Shown here: one piece after another, positions 40,701-52,700 of the stretch
How positions within the stretch are numbered: the stretch's first letter is position 1
Layout: every line of letters starts with the position of its first letter
Assembly: GCA_946902875.1 (NCBI GenBank)
Contig: OX336342.1
Coordinates: 11,711,523-11,775,522 of the forward strand
DNA: 64,000 nt
Direction: 5' to 3'
Source of the DNA: Nematopogon swammerdamellus
Lineage: Eukaryota; Arthropoda; Insecta; Lepidoptera; Adelidae
Program-made: the position numbers and the translations under genes
Notes under the pieces: generated by a model
Told to the model about the DNA's origin: nothing
Databases searched by the model: none
Seen by the model: only the letters and a program-made list of their open reading frames with translations

Positions 40701-43700
40701 CCGCACCACTGCGCTACCGAGTCTGACAATCATATCTAACAGGACAGGCTAGGGCTACAAGTCAATTCACAGAAAGCTATCATCTGAAAGAGCAACTTAT
40801 ATACAGGGTGTATCAGGATAGGTTTGAGAAACTTCAGGAATAGAAAATACTTACTCATTATTAGAAAAAAAAATCCTTATCACTCAAATCGAAATTCCGT
40901 TGTTTTTATTGTAATAAAAACTCGATGGACAGTGAGACTGAGAGTGCAGTGAACTAATTCAGTCCTCTTTTTCTTTTGAGGTCATTGAACTTTCAGTGTT
41001 TGGAACTCAGATCCCTGATCTGAGGTTTGGAATTTATCTACACGCAGTTCAATTGTACTAGTTATGTATGTAACCTACCTACCCATTTTTATTCATGAGT
41101 TAGAATTTATTTTTTATTTAATAAAGGCGGACGTTAACCATCCACCAAATCTTGAAGAATAGATTTTGACCAAAAAGACTTTCAAAAAAAAGTCTTCAAA
41201 TATTGGCCCCTTTCGAACCCTGAATTTTCGAAATCCTATCCTGAAACAACCTGTATAATGCTCTAGAAAGAAACTCTAGTTATCAGACCAAGAAAAATAG
41301 ATACACTTAAATTGATAGTCCTCGATTGGCCTTGGATGAATATTTCATTAACATCGTAAAACACATTTATTTATGGTCGGTCAGCCATACCTACATTGCC
41401 CTATACACTATGTACGAGTATGATAAGTAATTTCCTAATAACAGCAATCGAATTACTTAGATAACTTTAACGGCCCCGATGACATGACTAATGAATAATT
41501 GATAACAAAACAGTGGCATGAATGGAGGATACACTGAGTAGGAAGTCGCACGGCCTTCTCCTCGGCATTGTCACTCCAGCGCAATCACAACCTAGAGAGT
41601 TCAAGTTTTTATAATGCAGAAAAAAACAGGCATGAACGGTCATGCACTAGAGATCTGTAGTGTTCCTATTTCAAAAGCGACAGTATTTTAAATATTACAA
41701 CGCGGAATCAATTTCTCATTATGTACTCAATTCAATTCTATTATATTATTATTATATTAGTCTCTTCGGTACATTTTATACACTTAGACGAGTCAAATAT
41801 TGCATAAAAAATATTTTTATTCTACCTATCCAAGCAAAAATAGGCCATCGTCAAAAGAACAATTTACAATAATAAAAAAATTATTACTAAAATACTAAAA
41901 TTACCCAATCAATTTATTACATTCGCGACTTAGTCCATCCTGGAATCAAACGCTCTTCTCAGTTAAAATTTCAACGCAAATTTCTTCTCAAATTCTTCTA
42001 TGTACATTCAAGCATCACATCAGGAATAATGTCTACTCGTAGGTAGGCCGCGTGCAATGTTATTATTCAATTTAGGAAACGCCCGCATAGTCCTTATTCA
42101 CTCGCGAAGATCAAACGAAACAGCCAGTGGGTAGTGAGTGATTGGATTGGACTGCGACCGTATATAATGCAGATTCCTCTGATTCGCGGTCGCCGCTCTA
42201 CACCGGAAGTCGTCATGCTTCCTGCCGCTTACGGCAGCGACCGACGCGCGGCGTTGTGCGGCGGGCGGAGAGGCAGCACCGTTTCAACGCGTCGTCGTCG
42301 CTTCGTCGCACCAACCGCCCGCTCTACGCCCCGCCGCCCGCCGCGCCGCGCCACACGGTCGCCGACCCCTACGCTCTGGAAGTCATGTCGATGCAATGCA
42401 TTAAATGCAAACTAATACAATACGGTTTTGAAGCGAAACATTGGGAATGTTTTTTAATCAGTTTTTTTTTTTTTTTTTTTTAAATTCCTTCACCTTTATT
42501 TCTTTTACATTCCACTTATCGGTTGTCAGTCCTGCATGCAAGCATTCCTCGTGCTTTACGCTTTACAACCGTAGTTACACACGTTTATGGTTAAGGACCA
42601 ATAAAGAAAGAGCATAGTATTATAATAATAAAAAAAAATATTTATGTTAACCGGTATGGGTGGCTGAGTCGGAGGGGCCAAAGCACATGCTCCGACCAGC
42701 CAATATACGGAGACTTCCCTGGATTGCTGCCTATACTGGACTAGAGGAGAACACAACCGAGGCTGCTATGCGGCCATCTTACATCCAGTACGGTGGCACC
42801 AACGCAGTCGACTACAATTTGAGCCTACCACCTAGTAAGGGGCAAGGAATGTGGTAAATGCATCGTTTAAACAATATGTCCGCGCTATTTCTATGAGCGC
42901 TTACAAGTTTTCTGTAACAGTAGAGGTCTCATGTAGTACAAATACAGAAAATAAAGACATTCAGGTAATTTATAGAAGACTGAAACACTAAATAAAATCA
43001 CCTAAATAAATTTAGTTTTAAAACTCTTGGCAGAAGAAATTAATGAGAGCGTAGTACCTATATAATATAAATAAAACTAACTAAACCTATTAATTATATT
43101 AAACTAACAAACTTAAATGTATTTCAGAGAAAATTATATGCTTTATGTGATAGTTCAAAACGTATGACTCAAGTGAAAAGTAGGTCGGCACCTACATATT
43201 ACTCTTGAAAAGTTTTGTGTAACTGCGAGTATCTACGGAGAGACGTACCATTAGTCTAATGTAGCCGAGAGAGTGGAGTAAATTGCATAATCTCCTATGC
43301 AAATAACTTGTACACCAGCTTTGTGTCCAGTTGTTCGGACCCCATACAATCCGCTCTACTTCGTTTAACTAATTACGGAACCCTATTCCAGCTGATCTAT
43401 TTTATGAACTTCAGCGCACAATACATATCTACCTATACGTGTATTTCGAGATACGTAAATAGAGCGCTTGCCCCCACGTGTTTTGTTAAGGCGACGAGAG
43501 CTCTATTTACGTGTTTTAACTATAATCAATACCCGCTTAATACGATCCCGGTTAATACAATTTCCCGCATAATACGATCTTTTGTGCCGGTCCCATACTC
43601 TACCTTAATTTTACGAAAAAAAAATTCCGCTTAATACGACCCCCAATCCGCTTAAAACGATCTTTTTTGACAACGTAGGTCGCCGCGCGAGCGACCCGAC

Positions 43701-46700
43701 CCGACCCGACCTCCGAGCGAGCTCGGGCCCTTAAGTGGTCCTATACTGACAGAAAAAGCTCATACAATTTGCACAAACCTTGCGAATCACTGACTTCTCA
43801 GGCTCGAGCGGATGGATCGACCGATTTAAATCTCGCAATGGTATCATGTACTGCCAATTTTCTGGCGAATCGGAATCTGTCAACGAAGAAGACGCAGATA
43901 CCTGAAAAAAAAAGGTCCTTCCAACTCTGATAAAGATTACGCTCTTCGAGACATATTCAATGCTGACGAGTTTGGGTTCTTCTTCAAGCTGATGCCAGAC
44001 AAATCGTTCGTATGGACGATTACGAAGATTGATTTCTGTCAAAAATACAATAAACAGATTTTAAAGGTGCACTTTGTATTTTAACTCTTCCCGCTTAAGA
44101 GATTTCCCGCTTAAGACGATTTTTGCGCCCATCCCCTTGAAAATCGTATTAAGCGGGTTCTACTGTATAATATATAAGTGCTGAATTCAAAATGCCCCGA
44201 CACTGCGTACGTACACCATTTTCGTTGCTAACTACGCAATTATCGCAAACGAAGACGTCAACAACAATGAAAGGACAACGTGACTAAATAATGATTATTT
44301 CTTTCCAGAATCTATCAAGTATCAAACTTAGATAACAAGAGGAAATTATGAGTGAACGTCACTTTTAAAGAAAACGAGACTTATTGATTCGACATTCCCT
44401 TTATCGGAAGTTATGATTGAAATTATATTCGAATGATTGGGTTCTTAATTCAAACAGAAATATTATATCGGGTGTCGAGCTCGCTGGGAAAGCGTCTCCC
44501 CTAATCCATGATCCGCTACAGTACGAAGGAAGGTTGCCAGCGAAAGATCGTGTACACGATTAGTGTCGCCTGCCAAACGTGAAACGACGTATTTCGTCGG
44601 TGAGGTGGAAAGTGAAGCCAGAGAGATGGCCTGCGATGCCAAATGTACCGTAGCCGTGTCTTCCCCCGACAGACAAGATGGGTGCGCCAAGCGGTATGTC
44701 GCGCATATACTTACATAAAACTGTCAAACTAACCCGAATTAGATTCGCTAATTAATTTAGAATTCTAACTAGACTGACTAATCTAGAACAGTAGACATTT
44801 TATCTTATACTATATTAAACTTCATACTATTTATATCAAATCGCCTGAAACTGCCAGTGTATGTACATATCTATGAGTATCTCGTAGATTTTATAAAACG
44901 AATGCATGCTATTTTTAACATTTCAAAATGTGTATAATATAACTGAGTTTAAACCGCACATCTATAGCTTTAATGTTGCGAATGAAACCGTCTTAGAAAT
45001 CGGTCGATGGCTCATTTGAATTTAACAGGTCGCTCATCAACTGCTGAGAAGGTTCAGTTCGTTTTGAGTTCTGATCGAGCAAAGCAAATAATATTTAAGG
45101 AATCGTACCAATGCTAATGACTAATGACAAACAAATTGCAATGCTTGACTTTCTTTTTATATCAGTCAGTTTCGACCATCAGAAACCTATCATCATTACA
45201 TTCCGTCTATTTCTTTCCTTAACATTATTTCAATATTTAAACACGCTCATCAAATATAGCGACACCCACGATTTACAAATTATTGTAACAAGCACCCGCT
45301 CCTTTAACGCATCTAATAGTAGCATCTGTAATTATATTATTTAATTTTAAGATACTTTACATACTAAATATTGTCGTATTGGTCGATCCATTGCTAGGAC
45401 TAAGGGCGAGCTCGAAGGCCGAGCTGCGTTCACGCAAACGGTACCTATACTCTCTTGAAGAAAGTAAGTCACTAAAAGGCCGAAGGCCGAGCTTTGTTCA
45501 GGTAAACGGTATATCGAAGAGAGTATACTAAATCTATCTCAAAGAGTTGCTGAATCTAATGGAATAATCACCATGCAATTCTTATTTGTAGGTTTTTAGT
45601 TCGGTCAACCGGACTACCAACCGAACTACTGCTACTAGACGGAAAATATAGATGCGGAAAGACAGACAGGCAGACACAACACATTTAAATTTTTTTTTTC
45701 TGATTACTTAACAGGAGGATAGTATGTTTTCGTTGCCATCCTAGTAAATTTTTGTTTTTAAATCGATTGATAGTAATGTCGATTGAACATTTTTGTAGTA
45801 ATGAGCCTTTTTATGACGCGCTCCGGTTTGGATTTTATATTATTGTGTATGATATGATTAGATATATTACACCCAGAAAGCATACATATTTTTATAAGAT
45901 ACCTACCTAATAAAAAAATGCCGCCAAATTCTTGCATATGTTTACACTTTACATGGATCGAAAACCCAGGTACTTATATGTGATTATGTGTTTGTTATAA
46001 AATAACTGAGGTAACTAAAGGCTTGATGACTACTAAGGTAGTAGAAATTTAACGCAAGTTCTCCGTAATTTAATGGAGCCACATTTACCAAGCAACACAT
46101 AAACAAACAATAATTACCCACAGAACTCTAGAACCAACCTACACAGTTATTATAGCTTCCGTGTTGTTGAATTGATCCAATTTTTTTTATGCGTATTTTC
46201 TCCCACGAAGGTAAGTATAGATAACGGGTAGCTATTATAGTTTGTTACTATCAATAAATGACAAATGTATGGTACATTGTGCACTATGATGATAATTTTT
46301 ATTATCTACGCTAAAAAAATGGTATAAATTCGTATAAAATACATAGAGAGTGAAATACAATCTACAAGAAGGTTGTTCTTTTTTCTTTTATATTTTTAGA
46401 TTAACAAAATCACTCTGTATATACGATACAGCTATCTCACTAATATCATAAATGTGAAAGTATGTTTGTTTGTTTGTTTGTTTGTTCCTCTTTCACGCCT
46501 GAACGGCTGGACGGATTTTGACGAAACTTCGTATAGGGGTAGTGTATATCAGTTACATGTAGTGTATACAGACATCCTCAGTGCAATGGTTTAACTCTAT
46601 GCTCCGTAGCATTCATTGCACAGAAATCCCCCCAGCATTGGGGGACTGAGGAGGGCAAGGATATCCGAACAACCGGAGCTTGTCACTCATCGAGAGTTTG

Positions 46701-49700
46701 AATACGACCGTGTCCCGGCCATCGTCACCTAGTCCCACTCGCGACCTCGTCAGCTCAATGACTACTGACTAAAAATCAAGTCGTGACTAGTCACATACCT
46801 ACCTTGTGCCCACGCAACTGTTTATTTTGCCCTTCCTAATGAGGTTGTTAAAAATAGTTGGAAATATTTTTGTTCCAACAAAACGTTGCAAGAACCGTTG
46901 AAGAATAAATTACACAAACTTTCAACCGGCTGTGGGGGAATGCTTGTGTAATCCCTTGTTATGTATTTTGAATTTGGTTATTATTTTCTACACATTTACA
47001 CTTGTCTGTAAACATTTATAATTTTCATAATGTTTAGTTTGGATGCTTCCTATTTAAGAATTAAAGTGCGCACAGATAGACACCTGAATGGGGCCATTAT
47101 TAACTTTCCCGTTTTTTTTTTATTCTTCGCACGGAACGAAATCATGGGGATGCTTGATGATGTCAATACCTGGTCTACTTATTGTTACCTTTCCAAGTGA
47201 CTCTTATGACGACGAGATTATGAATGCCTTCAAATGGTGGCGTGGATGCACCCATAGCATCTCATAGTCTCAAGTCGCATGTGGTACCTAATCCACAACT
47301 ACCGCACAATGGTATCGAACATGTATTTCATATTATTTTCTTCACATGCAAGATGTATTATCAGCAAACTTCTTGCGCGTACCTAGGTACTCAAGAAGAG
47401 ACGTTTGGACTAAATTTCTATTTATTTGTTTTTAAACCTTCATTTCTTTTCAAAATCATTATTTCAGTTCGTTCCAACCTCAGATCAGGAAACTGATCTG
47501 AGGTTCCAACACTGTATGTTACTATGAATATAATATGTTTAGTTTGACTAGTATTCTTTGAGTCAAAAATGGTACAAAGGATTCCTTAGTTAGGTTTCTA
47601 CGTATGAAATACTAAAGACAACATCGTTTGCCTTTTCCATAGGACGTCATCACCTCCCGGCGAACCCCTCGTGTCGACGCGGGGTCCTCCTCCCGGAAAA
47701 CCGAGGTGTCCCCCGGCCATTTCGCGCTTGCGCGTTGAGAAGATCGAAGGCGGTCTGCTGGTGGCGGGTTTCGTAGTCGCCGCCAACTGTCAAATCATAC
47801 TGCCCATCTTCGGGTTCCTCTTCATGCTCGTTGGATGCGTACTTACGGGTAACACACCTTCCTCTATATTTTTTCACGAGCTTTTATTTAACTTGTTAGT
47901 AACTTGCACAGACTTTTAATTCTGGCGACAATGCAATCTTGTGTAGGTACCACAGAGCATCAAATACCTACCGCGCGCGCCTCTAGGAGGGGCGCGCGCA
48001 TTTGATGCTCTATGGTAGGGACTCATTATTGTACAATGACGTATCAATTGTAAAAAAAAATTAAAATATTACAAGCTTTTGTTTAAATTCGCTTGCCAAA
48101 TCTTGCAAGTGAATTATAAACCAGTTCCACCCAAGCGCGTGATACACACCTTTTTGGTTCTGGTGACAATTGATTTTTTTTTAAAGACACAAAATAAAAT
48201 ATTATATAAAAACCCTTTTTAAAAACAAGCTTTTTTTTAAGCCTAAAAAATTGTTTAGGTTTTCGATTTGTTAAAAAAAATTATCGCCAATAAATACCAG
48301 TTAATTTTATTGGACAGTGATTGGTTGATAAGCAAGTACGAGCCGAAGTATGTATTTTCTTTGCAATTCGCGCGACAAGCTTTTTGAAAACAAATCGAAA
48401 ACCTAAACTATTTTTTAGGCATAAAAGTTTGTTTATAAAAAGGTTTTTTTCTATATTAATTTTAGAGAAACATTCAGTCAATGACGTAAATAAATAAATA
48501 TACCTATAGAAACCAAATTTTGTCAACACTAGTACTTAAATAATAACTAAGATTGAAATTAATATTACTTACGCATATACGTAAGTAATACCTACCTAGT
48601 TCATCCAATTGCTTGATTTTTTTATAAATGTTACGCTGCGGCTTATTGTTTGGATAACATATTCATCCGTTCATTTGTGGCGATACCGGATGTTAAAATT
48701 AAAAGTTTTAATGAGCTAGGTATCAGTCTCGTGTTCCTTTCGCATCAAATTTCACAAAACAATTTGAAATGTCAGCCGCATCGTACCGCGGATGCGGAGC
48801 GAACGAGCAGCCGGACCACTACGCGGCACGCATCGCATTCACCGGCAACTCGCGCGTGCTGGGACCCATCTGCATCGTTGCCGGCGCCATTATGACCGCG
48901 GCCGGTGAGTACACACCAAAAGAATAGCCCCACTGCATCTCGTATATGTCGTACCGTGTATGTCGTAAAAGGCGACTAAGGGATATGACTCCCTTCTTAT
49001 ATTACTAGGTGGTAGGGTTTAACCCGCCCGGGTTGGTACCACCGCACTGAATGAAAGGTCGGTCGAAACGGAAATATGTAATACGAAATGTAAATAGTTT
49101 GTGTTTTCCGTCCAGTTCAGTGTAGCCGGCACGATCGAAGGGAAGCACTGACGTGGCACCAAGTTCATCAGGTGTTATGGGCTTACATCACGGATGTTGT
49201 AGGTGACGTAGCCAACTGTGTCAGTTTCTATAAAAACAAAAAAAAACTAACAGGAACTTCATAAACAAATTGTTACCGCTACACATAGGTGTGTCAGCTC
49301 TAAAGATGGGGACTGACTCCTCTATAATCTAGCCACGATCACTAGGTTATACGGGTTCCTGTGAAAGCTTCACCAGACGAGCGAACGCACGTGTTATAGC
49401 ATTCTTTCTACAGCGCCGGTCCGCGCCGCGTGGCAACCATCTTGTCTTTTAATTCGGATAAAATCCTGGCACTACCAACAAAGCGTCTACTAAACCATGT
49501 TAATGTACCTACTCGTCTAAAGAAATAAAAGTTATAGATGTATCTACCTATCATTGCAGGCATAGTGCTATGTATGCTGATGCGAGCCGCCCAGAGGAGA
49601 CAGCGTCGCCTGGCCTTCCACTGTCCGATACACGGCGACTTTTACCCACTCAGTCCTCAGACCTCCAGGAAGAACGCCGGTAAGTGATTTTTTTTATGTA

Positions 49701-52700
49701 ATCCGGTATGGATGGCTGAGTCGGAGGGGCCAAAGCACATGCTCCGATGAGCCAATATTACCTCCGAGAAGGTAGGTGCCATAGCGGAGACTTCCCTTGA
49801 TTGCTGGCTATACTGGACTAGAGGAGAACACAACCGAGGTTGCTATGCGGCCATCTTACATCCATTACGGTGGTACCAACCCAGTCGGCTACAATTTGAG
49901 CCTACCAGCTAGTAAGGGACGAAGTAACTATTAAGTAATCTGTGGTAAGGGGCAACGGAAGGGACCTACAGTTTTACACCGGTTCCGAACGGTGAAGCAG
50001 CAGGTGTAGGTATGCACGTAAATTTTTTCATCAGAAAAAAACTCATTGGTACACGCCTACCGGATTCGAACCTCGAACCTTGTCTTAATGTTGATAAAGC
50101 ATTTTTTTTTAAATCATACTCTAAATTAGCAGAAATCCCTGCTAAAATATAGTTAACCCTGATGGCTGTTCTGTTCTAACACTTTATAGCTTATTCTAAT
50201 CATCTGCAAAACTCCACTACTGTAACTAAACTACCCTCGTAAACTACCTACGTATATACTACCTACCTACTACACCTAATACCTACCTACTATATACCTA
50301 TATATACTACTATATACCTACCCACTTAAAATAATTCACAATTCGACTCTCACACATGCAAAGGTTGACTGGAAGAAATCTATCAAAGGGATAAGTCCGC
50401 CTTAGCATCTCATGTTAATTTGATATTGTGCTTGTTTCTGTTAAATGTTTTTGGAGCAATAGAGTATTTTTTATTCTATTCTATATTATATATAACATAT
50501 TATGTACATACAAGCAGACGCGTCTATCCAATATTTCTCGTTTGTCGTCAGTCCTCGGGGATCGGCAGCAAATTTTTGGTGCTATGCGTTCAGACCTTTA
50601 TGAGAATAAGTTCTAAAGTAAATGATATTATGTGGTGTTTGAATAGCAGGTGCCGGAGGATGGTGGGGAGGTGTCCGCGGCTGGTTAGGGCTGGACGAGC
50701 CTGCGGAGCAGCGCCCCCCGCGCTGCCCCCGCTCCGCCGATCCCGCGGCGCCGCCCGAGCCCTGCCCGCCACCGTTGCCCTTCCTCGTACCATCCGACTC
50801 GGTCGTGTGAGTATTTCATTCGTGCTTTTATCACAACGCCTCTAGATCATGGGTAGCTAACCCGCGGCCTGCCGCCGAACATCAGCCCATTGGCGTATCT
50901 AGGTAGGCCAGGGGAGACCCCCCCCGTAAAATGTTGTGCCTCCAGAAATAAAAATCCGTAAGTTCAAACAATATTATGAGTTCTAGACTTCATAGTCTGT
51001 TCGATTTAGGTCTAAAATTTATTTTTCAGTTTATATCCTTTGAGATAGTTCTGAAAATTCGCGAATAGCTTTGTAAATTCATGTCACTTCTTTCATATAA
51101 AGAATTTGAATCGGGCTGGTGTAATAAAAAAAAAACATGTTGAAGTTGTCTAACAGGTTCACTGTCCCCATACATTGGAGTAAAAAATTTTTCCCACGTC
51201 CAGTGGTTTTTTACGGTTTTCTATTGTTTGTTGCTTAAAATACAAAAAAAAACATAAGACTGTTGGTTTTATAATTGTTTTTTTTTTTAATAAATAATAA
51301 ATAAAAAATGCTCATATATGATGCACGGACGCCTCCAGCAATCTTGAACAAAACTCTTTGTTAAAAAAACCTTGAATTTGTGTACCACGCTCATGAATCA
51401 TAATATATGAGTATAACATCGGACAAGGCGTTATGGTGAAAACCCTTTGCCTATTCCGAAGAAGGGATAAATAATTAAATAATATACTAAATACTAATAT
51501 AAAAATAGTCTACTAAATAATAAAAATATAAGCTAAAAATGTGTATTTTGTTTTCCTCGTGTAAAAAAATATATTTTTTTTTATGGTAAATAATAATAAA
51601 TCACCCAGTTTATTTTTTTCCTAATAATTTTGATGATTTGCCCCACACGTCCCCATAGAAATCATCTAAATACGCTGTGGAGTTCACTAAGAAATCCATA
51701 GGAGAATCACTATGGTCGATGCATCATATAATCATATGTGATGCATGGACGTGGAAAACCACGGGATGTTTTAGGCAAATGCATCATATATGATTCATCG
51801 GACAGTGAACCTGTTAAACATCATCATCAGTATTTCTATGAACCACTTCTACACTTCGACACTTTTGCACTGCTGTAGTAACTAAGTTAGTTACTAGAAG
51901 TCTTCTAGTATAATAATGTTTACATTTACACTTGATGTCAAAACTAAAATAAGATAATGTCTCTGTTGCAGTGGTATGGCTTCGGTCCTGGGAGCACCGC
52001 TGAGTCCGGAACAGACCTTCGGCTCTATCAAGTCGCTCGCCATCACCAGGGAGGTGGCGAGCTTCCCTCTCTCGCGCTCCCCGACGCCTCCGCCTATCAG
52101 GTTCCTATCATTTCCGCCCATGTTCATATATAAATGTCAGCCTAAGTTGCACGGTGGTGCTAAGCATCGTCGTTCGTTCTTCGAAGTTGAGCACACCGGG
52201 CGCCGTCGAACTTTGGATGGGTGATGGTCGACCGTTGTAGCTGGGCGTAGTTCAAATTCCACGTAGCACAGGTCCCTTCCGTCACTTACTATAGGTATCC
52301 ACTCGGATATTGATCCACTGCACTGAATGAAAATCGGTCGAAACGGATATGAAAATAATTCGTCTTTTCCGTCCAGTTCAGTGTAACCGGAACGATCAAA
52401 GGGAATCACTTCATCAAGGTGTAATGGCATGATATCGCGGGTGTAGCAGGTGATACGGGCAACTATGTTTGGTTCTATATTTAAAAAATCAGTCCACTAA
52501 AAAGATGGCCTGTAATCCATCTATCTTGTCCTGTTTTAAGTTGAGACCTCGGTTGGGACTATAAGTTCCCAGTTGCCTGTTGGACCTACTTACGAGATAT
52601 ACATACACCAAGAGCAGTTTGTAAATTTGGTTGCTTATCTCTCGCCACAAGCCAGTACTAAAGCGAATTCTTCATGCGCTACTTACTGCCAATTATAGTG

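Noticed and set aside
43731..44042. 103-codon minus-strand frame as a gene
   Set aside because: It is antisense to the Tigger transposase remnant.
44463..44690. 75-codon minus-strand frame in a GC-richer block
   Set aside because: No recognisable family and no splice context; kept only as a note in the intron description.
48281..48529. 82-codon minus-strand frame in intron 2
   Set aside because: It spans one end of a MITE and has no family resemblance.
48650..48895. 81-codon frame overlapping exon 3 as an alternative protein
   Set aside because: It is out of frame with the spliced gene; the spliced frame gives a membrane segment and matching phases on both sides.
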